Below, in pieces: positions 5,706 through 12,440 of a DNA stretch of 16,456 nucleotides. The notes under the pieces were generated by a model, which worked only from the letters and a program-made list of their open reading frames with translations, ran no database searches and was not told the DNA's origin. Position numbers and translations under genes: made by a program. Every line of letters starts with the position of its first letter. Positions within the stretch are counted from its first letter, which is position 1. The DNA comes from Christiangramia sp. (lineage in GTDB: Bacteria > Bacteroidota > Bacteroidia > Flavobacteriales > Flavobacteriaceae), in assembly GCA_024635735.1 (NCBI GenBank), contig JAGXII010000156.1, forward strand, positions 1 through 16,456, written 5' to 3'.

Positions 5706-8054
5706 TTAAAATCTTAAGGTTAAGCCTCCTCCAACTCCAAAGCGGTTGTCATAACTTCCCATTAAGGAATAGTTTTTTCCAAGAAAATATTCAAGCCCGG
5801 CAGTCCATGTTTGTTCATTTTCGAAGTTCTTCCCGGGTTCCAGGTCATTTACCCATCCAAAATCAGCCTGAAATTCATATTCTCCAAATAAAACTAACCT
5901 TGGAAAAATCATAATTTCCCGTTCAAGGCTTATCTGTGGGCGCAATTCACTATCCAGTCTCAGATCCATTTGAAACATATAGGGCGTAAAATAACGAACA
6001 CCTCCAATGGCCGTAGTTCCTAATTCATCCAGACTATCTTCCAGTTCATTCTCAACATTTACCCCTGCAAAGAGGCGTACCCAGTCATTGATATAATATT
6101 CATAGGAAAATTCGGCTTCGAGGTTTTTGTTCCAGCCATATTCGGCATTTAAAGTGAACTGATTGCGAATATCGGAAGTCACTACATTTAAAGTACTCAT
6201 ATGAGAAGCAGTCTGTAGTGTTCCCCAGGTATAAAACTGGTTGGTCTCGTTTAAGAGTTTTGAAACCGGATAGCCTTTTAATCTTGGATCCCGCGGCGTA
6301 TCATAGCTAACAATTCTTGCCATGCCTCCCATCAAATGGTATAAAATATGGCAATGGAAGAACCAGTCGCCATATTCATTTCCATAAAATTCTATAGTAA
6401 CTTTCTTCATTGGCGGCACATTCACCGTATGTTTTAAAGGTGAATATTCGCCATTTTTATTAATCACCCTGAAGAAATGCCCATGCAGGTGCATTGGATG
6501 GTGCATCATGGTGAGGTTATTAAAAGTGATCCTCGTTACCTCATCACTATTGATCTTAATTTTATCAGATTCTGAAAGCGGAACCCCGTTCAAACTCCAA
6601 ACGTAACGAGACATATTCCCGGTTAGATTCAAGAGAACCTCCTTTACCGGAATATCTTTATCATAGGTAGTTTTTTCAGGAGACCGCAAATAGTCATAAT
6701 TATATTCTGAAAACATCTCCATTCCCGGCATGTCTTTCATGTCATCATTATTCATCTGCATTTTAGAGTGATCCATTTCTGCCATTTCCGGATCCTTTTC
6801 CATATCCATTTTAGAATGGTCCATAGGTTTCATGGCAGTATCCTTCATTTTCACTGTATCATGATTCATTTTAGAATGATCCATACTTTCCATTTCCATA
6901 TTTTTCATATGCATCCCCCATTCTTCCATCATGGCTTGCGGATCTACTCTCCCCGGATGGGATTTTAATGCAGGCGCTCCCATCTTCATATCCATTTTTG
7001 CCATTTTCTGCATCATTCCAATCTTATCGGGCTTTGGAACAATTGGAGCTGCTGCAATTTCTCCTGTTCCCAGAAATGCCGAGGCGGTTCCGGAACCATC
7101 CTGTGCAGTAATTCTAAATTCCAGTTTCTTATCCTGCGGAATTTTTACAATAAAATCATAGGTTTCTGCCACCCCTATAAAGGTTTTGTTGTGTTTTACG
7201 GGAACCACATTTTTTCCATCGGCAGCAATTAAGGTGGGTGTTTCACCTCCAAAAGTCATCCAGAAAGACGTGGAAGCTGAGCCATCGATAATGCGCAATC
7301 TTACTTTTTCACCGGGCTTAAATCCAGGATATTCAACCTTCTCTTCTCCGTTAATCAGGAAAGCAGGATAATATATATCGGCAATATCAGCTCCTTCCAT
7401 TCGCTGTTTCCAGAAATTGAGCTGAGCGCCAAAGGCGCCTCTGGCGATTACCTGGTTTAAAGGCGTAGACGTTCCTTTTTTGATACTGTACCATTCCGTG
7501 CCTCTTTTTAGAAATCGCTGCACATCTTTTGGCTTTTCATTAGTCCAGTCAGATAGCATTAAGACAAGCTCTTTATCGTACTCCTGAGCAGGCTCTCCTT
7601 TCGGCTGAATTAATAGCGAACCAAATACTCCACTCTGCTCCTGAAGCATCGTGTGCGAATGATACCAATAGGTGCCGTTCTGTTTGATGGAGAATTCATA
7701 TTTGAAAGTTTCTCCAGGTCTTATGGGAGGAGTGGATAAATAAGGTACTCCGTCATAAAAATTAGGCAATAACATTCCGTGCCAGTGGATAGAAGTTTCC
7801 ACGTCCATTTTATTGTGAACATAAATCACGGCGTATTCACCTTCGGCAAATTCTAAAGTAGGGCCTGGAATCTGTCCATTCACTGTCATTCCCATCACTT
7901 CCTTGCCAGCCTTATTAACCGTTTCTTTTACAATCGTAAGATTATATTCGTGTACGGGCAGGTTATCTACATTCCCTTCAACAGATTTTTCCTGCTGAGC
8001 GTATGCGCCAAAAAAGCCAAGTAATATGAGTATAATGGAATAGATGTTCTTCAT
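5706..8054 (-). CDS. copA: CopA-type multicopper oxidase fused to a CopB-like outer-membrane barrel
   Basis: The 782-residue product starts at the ATG 8052-8054, which yields a clean signal peptide (MKNIYSIILILLGFFGAYAQ); a longer frame overlaps the upstream gene and lacks one. Residues ~30-585 are a three-domain multicopper oxidase with all copper ligands: HWHG (90-93), HSH (132-134), HPMHLHGH (519-526) and the type 1 site HCH-x3-H-x4-M (H567, C568, H573, M578). Residues ~345-448 are a Met/His-rich insert with three DHSKM motifs, as in CopA/PcoA, thought to hold Cu(I). Beyond residue 585 there are ~195 extra residues of alternating beta-strand pattern, ending LTLRF with a terminal Phe as in outer-membrane barrels; this resembles the CopB/PcoB C-terminal domain. 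It should oxidise Cu(I) to Cu(II) at the outer membrane. The gene is 37 bases after the DUF305 gene. Confidence 0.9.
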   Translation of the reverse strand: MKNIYSIILILLGFFGAYAQQEKSVEGNVDNLPVHEYNLTIVKETVNKAGKEVMGMTVNGQIPGPTLEFAEGEYAVIYVHNKMDVETSIHWHGMLLPNFYDGVPYLSTPPIRPGETFKYEFSIKQNGTYWYHSHTMLQEQSGVFGSLLIQPKGEPAQEYDKELVLMLSDWTNEKPKDVQRFLKRGTEWYSIKKGTSTPLNQVIARGAFGAQLNFWKQRMEGADIADIYYPAFLINGEEKVEYPGFKPGEKVRLRIIDGSASTSFWMTFGGETPTLIAADGKNVVPVKHNKTFIGVAETYDFIVKIPQDKKLEFRITAQDGSGTASAFLGTGEIAAAPIVPKPDKIGMMQKMAKMDMKMGAPALKSHPGRVDPQAMMEEWGMHMKNMEMESMDHSKMNHDTVKMKDTAMKPMDHSKMDMEKDPEMAEMDHSKMQMNNDDMKDMPGMEMFSEYNYDYLRSPEKTTYDKDIPVKEVLLNLTGNMSRYVWSLNGVPLSESDKIKINSDEVTRITFNNLTMMHHPMHLHGHFFRVINKNGEYSPLKHTVNVPPMKKVTIEFYGNEYGDWFFHCHILYHLMGGMARIVSYDTPRDPRLKGYPVSKLLNETNQFYTWGTLQTASHMSTLNVVTSDIRNQFTLNAEYGWNKNLEAEFSYEYYINDWVRLFAGVNVENELEDSLDELGTTAIGGVRYFTPYMFQMDLRLDSELRPQISLEREIMIFPRLVLFGEYEFQADFGWVNDLEPGKNFENEQTWTAGLEYFLGKNYSLMGSYDNRFGVGGGLTLRF

Positions 8055-8091
8055 GTCAAAATTTTCAATGACTAATAAATTCTGGTTATTT

Positions 8092-8580
8092 TTACTGGCT
8101 TTCCAGTTTTTCAATAAGTTTCTTCATTTCTGCAATTTCCTTCACCTGGGCTTTTATGATTCCATCTGCCAGTTCTCTTACTTCCGGATCTTTAATATCG
8201 GCACGTTTGCTGGTTAAAATCGCAATAGAGTGATGGGGAATCATCGCTTTCATGTATAAAATATCTCCAATAATGGGCTGTTGAGCTCTCACAAGTCCAA
8301 GAGCACCAAGAAACAGAATTAAACTGCTAACATAGATCGCTATATTCTTTTTCCGGCTTTTATACATTTTCAACATCAGGGAAAGCATGATCACCGCCAT
8401 CGCAGAAATTCCCAAACAGGCCATATAGAACCTTGTAAGACTAAAATATACGTGATCAATCTCATAAGTATTCAGGTACATAGTTACATACATGGCTACG
8501 AAAGACAACCCAAGCATTAAAAAAAATTTACCGTAATTATTGCCTTTCATCTTATCCTGATTATTTTCTTTTGAATCCAT
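8092..8580 (-). CDS. DUF305 membrane protein
   Basis: The 162-residue protein has three predicted membrane helices (about 18-36, 52-71 and 79-97). They are followed by a DUF305 segment with the hallmark YMKAMIPHHSIAILTSKRA (109-127), then DPEVRELADGIIKAQVKEIAEM. DUF305 proteins carry a conserved M-x2-MIPHH Met/His set and are common beside copper resistance genes; a metal-binding role is suspected but, to my knowledge, not well defined. Here only half of the usual soluble DUF305 domain is present, tethered to the membrane. It directly precedes the oxidase gene, so it may deliver copper to it or shape its surroundings (inference). Its start is preceded at 10 bases by AACCAACCAAA. Confidence 0.87.
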   Translation of the reverse strand: MDSKENNQDKMKGNNYGKFFLMLGLSFVAMYVTMYLNTYEIDHVYFSLTRFYMACLGISAMAVIMLSLMLKMYKSRKKNIAIYVSSLILFLGALGLVRAQQPIIGDILYMKAMIPHHSIAILTSKRADIKDPEVRELADGIIKAQVKEIAEMKKLIEKLESQ

Positions 8581-8590
8581 TTTTAAATTT

Positions 8591-8601
8591 TTTGGTTGGT
8601 T
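8591..8601 (-). promoter_or_regulatory. Possible leader element AACCAACCAAA (copy 2)
   Basis: This 11-mer is identical to the one at 442-452 and also lies 10 bases before an ATG, here that of the DUF305 gene. The sequence between motif and start differs (AAATTTAAAA against TATTATTCAG), so only the motif and its spacing are shared. A role in translation start is speculative. Confidence 0.2.
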
Positions 8602-8668
8602 TTAAAAAGTTAGATTATTTATACCTATTTAATGTTACTGAAAACATAAAGTTAATTGATGGCCAGGC

Positions 8669-8908
8669 CTATGGATTAAATTCCTTTAATACTTCACCAC
8701 AACTTAACATCGCGCTTCCGTAATACGGATTTTTCACTTCTGAAGAACTGCTTAACCAGTCGGCTCCAAGATTATTATCGGCCATGGGACAATGCTGAAT
8801 ATATAATGGCTTCTGAATTTTATTCATATTAGAAACTACGGGAATAAAATTCTTATTCAGAATAACAAAAGCGGCTCTTTGTGCGTCTATTTCTGACGAA
8901 TTAGCCAT
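8669..8908 (-). CDS. Short DUF3347 remnant, N-terminally truncated
   Basis: The 79-residue frame covers only the C-terminal half of a DUF3347 domain: IDAQRAAFVILN aligns with the middle (compare IDRQRELFSELT in the 1726-2340 gene), and the end has HCPMADNNLGADWLSSS, EVKNPYYG and AMLSCG. Signal peptide and the N-terminal helices are missing. In the same frame upstream of the ATG, about 20 more codons ending KHLQVINYQFRT look like the preceding part of the domain, before a TGA. The gene therefore appears to have lost its 5' end. All the Cys/Met positions of the signature are kept. Without a signal peptide the product would stay in the cytoplasm, if made at all. It could be a pseudogene or a small functional copper-binding protein. 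Confidence 0.65.
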   Translation of the reverse strand: MANSSEIDAQRAAFVILNKNFIPVVSNMNKIQKPLYIQHCPMADNNLGADWLSSSSEVKNPYYGSAMLSCGEVLKEFNP

Positions 8909-8974
8909 AGTTCTAAATTGGTAATTTATAACCTGAAGATGCTTTGCCGGTCTTGCTTCAATTCAGATCAAATA

Positions 8975-9310
8975 TTAAATGTCCTGGGTACTGCTCTTCC
9001 CTGTCCTTACTTTGAAGAGCTGAAGAACTTCCGAAATGTAGATCAATCCCTCGCCTTTCTCATCACGGCTGCCGTGTTTATGGATTAGCCTGACAATTTG
9101 CTCAACGTCTTCTTTTCTGCAAACAATTTGTAAATTGGTCATCTTACTGTGAGTAACCGGAAATTGCAGAGACGGCAATGCCTTTTCTCCCGTAAATTTC
9201 CCGGTGCCTTCTGCGGGTGACAGGGTGAGACTTTTGAATCCGGCATCTCGCAAACCTTCCACGACTTCTACAATTCTTTCTTCCCGAATAAATGCTTTTA
9301 CTTCTCTCAT
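8975..9310 (-). CDS. PII-like protein of the metal-efflux-linked type
   Basis: The 111-residue protein starts at the ATG 9308-9310, because MREVKAFIREERIVEVVEGL aligns with the first strand and helix of PII proteins; the frame extends 30 codons upstream without similarity. The core is PII-like: REVKAFIREERI...GLRDAGFKSLTL, then MTNLQIVCRKEDVEQIVRLI, then GEGLIYISEVLQLFKVRTG, with the C-terminal RTG of the nucleotide site. The T-loop region (about 33-56, KFTGEKALPSLQFPVTHSK) lacks the uridylylated Tyr and its surroundings, so control by GlnD is unlikely. A divergent PII group (PII-NG) has been described beside heavy-metal RND pumps, which fits the cus genes here. It probably binds a nucleotide or metal and acts on a pump or transporter; the partner is unknown. 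It follows the CCxxC lipoprotein gene by 90 bases. Confidence 0.8.
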   Translation of the reverse strand: MREVKAFIREERIVEVVEGLRDAGFKSLTLSPAEGTGKFTGEKALPSLQFPVTHSKMTNLQIVCRKEDVEQIVRLIHKHGSRDEKGEGLIYISEVLQLFKVRTGKSSTQDI

Positions 9311-9400
9311 TTTTAAATTATTTTTATAGAAAATTCTTAACAATAAACAGTTCAAAGTTCCCAATTTTAACTCAGACGAAAGATCAATGGGAGACTTCAA

Positions 9401-9847
9401 TTAGTACTTCCCGTTTTCGAGAAATTTCTTGTAGGTGGTTTCTGATTCAAAATAGGCAACATTACCTTTTTGACTTAGTAGCACAATAAAGGCATTAGAC
9501 TTGTCAACTTTTCCACCAGTAACCGGGTCTATACCTGAGCGGGCGCTTTCTTTCTCATTTAAAGTGCTTACGCACATATTGCAACAGCCGTAATAGGTCT
9601 TACCACTTACCTCTACCGGAATTTGCGGCTTTCCCATATAAGCATTGTTTACCATGCAGACCAGCTCATTCGGCACCTGCTCGCCGGCCTTATACTCCCT
9701 CACTTTTTGTTTAATATTTACCTCATCAACTGCTTCAATGGCCGTAACCTCAGCAGCAGTCTCCTTATTCTCTTCGCCGTTTTTACACGCAGCCAGTGTA
9801 AGGAAACTCAAGACCGCCATCTTCGAAAAAAACATTTTTGTTATCAT
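9401..9847 (-). CDS. Lipoprotein with CCxxC (TRASH/YHS-like) metal site
   Basis: The 148-residue product starts at an ATG giving a lipoprotein signal (MITKMFFSKMAVLSFLTLAAC, lipidated Cys21). A frame 10 codons longer exists but adds nothing useful. After an Ala/Glu-rich linker, the domain 60-148 has ELVCMVNNAYMGKPQIPVEV, then GKTYYGCCNMC (82-92), and ends AYFESETTYKKFL. The Cys spacing (C64, C88, C89, C92), the 'GK.Y.GCC..C' knuckle and the following aromatic segment recall TRASH/YHS and MlpB-type metal-binding lipoproteins. A copper or other soft-metal site is likely from the Cys and Met content, but the metal is not shown. It lies between a free DUF3347 gene and the PII-like gene. Confidence 0.75.
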   Translation of the reverse strand: MITKMFFSKMAVLSFLTLAACKNGEENKETAAEVTAIEAVDEVNIKQKVREYKAGEQVPNELVCMVNNAYMGKPQIPVEVSGKTYYGCCNMCVSTLNEKESARSGIDPVTGGKVDKSNAFIVLLSQKGNVAYFESETTYKKFLENGKY

Positions 9848-9931
9848 ATAATTTATTTTTTTAAGGATCACGTGCAAGATGATTTATCTGCATTTCATTG
9901 CACTGCCGTTATTTCAATTTTGTGCCTGCCG

Positions 9932-9969
9932 ATGGACGGGATAACCTTGGGGGTGATTATCCCGTCCAT
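9932..9969. repeat. Strong inverted repeat in the gap after the DUF3347 gene
   Basis: ATGGACGGGATAA at 9932-9944 and its perfect complement at 9957-9969 form a 13-bp stem with a 12-base loop. On the minus strand it begins 19 bases past the stop of the DUF3347 gene, where a terminator would be, but no U-tract follows on either strand. It could be an unusual terminator, an RNA-processing or stability hairpin that uncouples the cus genes from the rest, or an operator. The remainder of the gap (9848-9988) shows nothing else clear. Confidence 0.6.
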
Positions 9970-9988
9970 ATCCTGCAGGTCTTATTTA

Positions 9989-10504
9989 TTAGTTAATGGT
10001 CTCTTTTACCATTCCGCAGTTAAGCATTTTCTTACCCAAGAATGGATTGCGGATTTCTTTTGTATTTGAAAGCCAGTAGGCACCTTCATTGTTATTGGAC
10101 ATCGGGCAAAATTCGAGATAGATCTCTCCCATAGAAAGATTTCCGCCTTTAATAAGCTTGCTCATTTCTGAAGTCAGTTCTGCAAATGCTTTTCTCTGCT
10201 CTTTAAGATCACCGGCTTGCCTTACCTTGGAAACCGAAGATTGTGCAACTTCAGAACTCTCCACCTCAGACAGTGACTTCTCAAGGCTTGCCGAAGCTTT
10301 AGAAGCACTTTCAAAGTCAGAATCCACCAAAGCCTCTTTCAATTCAATGTAATTAGCATAGGCGGTTCCCATCGCTTTATCTTTGAACATGGGCTCAGAC
10401 TCCATTCCCCCCATATTTGAGGAATTATGGTCTTCGTGGTTGTGTTGTGCGAAAGCTCCCAGGCTTACCAAAGCCAAAGAGAGCATCATTATTGTTTTTT
10501 TCAT
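9989..10504 (-). CDS. Periplasmic DUF3347 protein
   Basis: The 171-residue product has a cleavable signal peptide (MKKTIMMLSLALVSLGAFAQ), without a lipobox Cys, then a short His/Met patch (HNHEDHNSSNMGGM). The DUF3347 domain (~45-171) contains a helical half (TAYANYIELKEAL... LKEQRKAFAELTSEM) and the conserved C-terminus: FCPMSNNNEGAYWLS (132-146), EIRNPFLG and MLNCG (160-164). It should be soluble in the periplasm, in contrast to the lipid-anchored paralogue at 1726-2340. It is encoded 45 bases after the CusB-DUF3347 gene, whose own C-terminal domain it resembles, so a partnership with the pump (delivery of Cu(I) to CusB or removal from it) is a reasonable inference. Confidence 0.87.
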   Translation of the reverse strand: MKKTIMMLSLALVSLGAFAQHNHEDHNSSNMGGMESEPMFKDKAMGTAYANYIELKEALVDSDFESASKASASLEKSLSEVESSEVAQSSVSKVRQAGDLKEQRKAFAELTSEMSKLIKGGNLSMGEIYLEFCPMSNNNEGAYWLSNTKEIRNPFLGKKMLNCGMVKETIN

Positions 10505-10549
10505 TTTTAATTAATTTTAATGGTTCAACATTTATTATCTATTACGCAT

Positions 10550-12439
10550 TCATTCAATAGTAGATCTAATTTCCCCGCAGGTAGGCATGGCCTCTCCCAG
10601 GTAAGGGTTTTTAATTTCTTTTGAAAGGCTTAACCAGGTAGCCCCTTTATTATCATCGGCCATGGGGCAAAATTGCTCATACACTTTTTGGTCTACCCCA
10701 AATAATTTCACTGCTTTTATCAAGTGGGCCGATAAATGTTTAAAGTGTTTCCTTTGCTCCTCTATTTTTGAAGTTTTGGAAATGGATTTCGACGAAGCCG
10801 TAACTTCTTCCTGAATAAGCATCCAGTGGTTATGGGCTTCATGATCCTCCAACAATTTCATATCTACTTTAGACATTGACTTCAATAAAGCTTCGGCAGA
10901 TTTTTTAGCCTCACCATTATCATCATTGGTAAAGGCATCTTTTAAAACAAGATATTGCTCAAATACTTGTTTCAATTGATTTTTAAACTCCTTTGCAACC
11001 TTTATCCTCTTTTGCATTTTGGTATGATCGGTGTTATCCTCCATTTTTGAATGGTCCACTTCTTTTTGTATTTTAGGATCATCCATATTCATTTTAGAAT
11101 GGTCTACAGCTTTTGCTTTTGTATCTCCACCCATATCCATTCCGGCATGACCGGTCATAGCGACTCCCCCTTCAGGGCTCATCATACTGGCTTTACCCTG
11201 AAGCTGGGCGGCAGCATCTACCTTGAAGGTTCCGTTGGTAACAATTTCTTCCCCTTCCTCTAGACCGCTTTCCACCAAGTAATACTCTCCGGCCTCCGGT
11301 CCCAGTTCTATTTCCCTGAATTCGAAAACAGGATTCTCTGTATTTGGTTGTTTCACATATACCACGGCTCTTTTTCCTGTCCACAGTACGGCCGATTTTG
11401 GAATACTAAGGGCATCCTCCATATTAGAAATTCCAGCCTCCACTATTCCCTGGGCGAACATTCCGGGTTTAAGGGAACCTCCAGGATTTTTCATTTCGGT
11501 ACGCACTGCTGCAACACGAGTAGCAGAATTAATTACCGGATCAATAAAAGTAACGGTGCTTTCAAAGGTTTTACCCGGAATGGACTGTACTTTGAAATTA
11601 ATTTTATCACCTTCTTTTACCCATGGAAGATCGCTCTCATAGGCATCAAAAACCGCCCAAACTTTGTTCAGATTCGAAATTTGGAACAAACTCTGTCCTT
11701 CTTTTAAGTAGTCACCTACCTCCACCTTTTTCTCCAGTACTGTACCGGATTGATTGGAACGGATATCAAAATAGTAAATTGGCTCCTTGCTTTCCAGGAT
11801 ACTGTTGATCTGGCTCTCGCTAAGATCCCAAAGTTTGAGTTTATTCACAGCTGACGTATAAAAACTGGGATTTGACTCCTTGAACTTGGCAGCTTCAAAA
11901 AGCTCTTTTTGAGCAGTTACTAATGCCGGAGAGTATACTGATGCCAATCTTTGCCCTCTTGCCACTTCCTGGCCGGTAAAATTTACATACAGCTTTTCTA
12001 TCCTGCCTGGAAATCGGGAAGTCACCGATTCTACGAGCCGCTCATCTGCCTCCACTTTCCCGGGCATATAAATGGTCTTTTCCGGGGTTTGTTTGGTGAC
12101 GAAGGAAGTCTGGATATTTCCAAGCTGCACGGCTGACGCAGACATTTCTGTTTGATAATCAGTCACTTCGGCGCCTCCGCCGTTATCTTCAAGAGGAACA
12201 AGTTCCATCCCGCAAATTGGGCAGTTCCCCGGTTCAGTTTCCCTTATCTGGGGGTGCATGGAGCAGGTCCAGATAGTTTCCTTTTCATCGTGTAGATGTT
12301 CAGAAACCTCTGATGTGGCCCCATTATTATTCGCTGACCCTGAATTTCCTCCAAAGAAAATCCAGCCCAGGAACAACCCTAATAACAGGAGACCTGCTCC
12401 AATTAAAATATTCCGCCTGTTTGATTCTATATTTTTCAT
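10550..12439 (-). CDS. cusB: CusB-type RND periplasmic adaptor with C-terminal DUF3347
   Basis: The 629-residue membrane-fusion protein of a metal RND pump. In order: membrane anchor (10-30); a heavy-metal-binding domain with WTCSMHPQI and NCPICGMELVP (57-82); barrel-sandwich and hairpin regions (~120-260, with VTSRFPGRIEKLYVNFTGQEV and VEVGDYLKEGQSLFQI); a beta-barrel (~260-340, ending LKPGMFAQGIVE); the membrane-proximal part to ~415; a Met/His linker with DHSKM at 446 and 462 and DHTKM at 471; and a DUF3347 domain (~481-626) with FCPMADDNKGATWLS and MPTCG. E. coli CusB has none of the last two. The ATG at 12437-12439 is one base after the cusC stop; a GTG at 12448 would overlap cusC. Translation is probably coupled to cusC. 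Confidence 0.92.
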   Translation of the reverse strand: MKNIESNRRNILIGAGLLLLGLFLGWIFFGGNSGSANNNGATSEVSEHLHDEKETIWTCSMHPQIRETEPGNCPICGMELVPLEDNGGGAEVTDYQTEMSASAVQLGNIQTSFVTKQTPEKTIYMPGKVEADERLVESVTSRFPGRIEKLYVNFTGQEVARGQRLASVYSPALVTAQKELFEAAKFKESNPSFYTSAVNKLKLWDLSESQINSILESKEPIYYFDIRSNQSGTVLEKKVEVGDYLKEGQSLFQISNLNKVWAVFDAYESDLPWVKEGDKINFKVQSIPGKTFESTVTFIDPVINSATRVAAVRTEMKNPGGSLKPGMFAQGIVEAGISNMEDALSIPKSAVLWTGKRAVVYVKQPNTENPVFEFREIELGPEAGEYYLVESGLEEGEEIVTNGTFKVDAAAQLQGKASMMSPEGGVAMTGHAGMDMGGDTKAKAVDHSKMNMDDPKIQKEVDHSKMEDNTDHTKMQKRIKVAKEFKNQLKQVFEQYLVLKDAFTNDDNGEAKKSAEALLKSMSKVDMKLLEDHEAHNHWMLIQEEVTASSKSISKTSKIEEQRKHFKHLSAHLIKAVKLFGVDQKVYEQFCPMADDNKGATWLSLSKEIKNPYLGEAMPTCGEIRSTIE

Positions 12440-12440
12440 C

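Noticed and set aside
8055..8114. Upstream start for the multicopper oxidase
   Set aside because: It overlaps the DUF305 gene and would bury the signal peptide that begins at the ATG 8052-8054.
9311..9400. N-terminal extension of the PII-like protein
   Set aside because: The 30 extra residues have no PII similarity; the ATG at 9308-9310 matches the family start.
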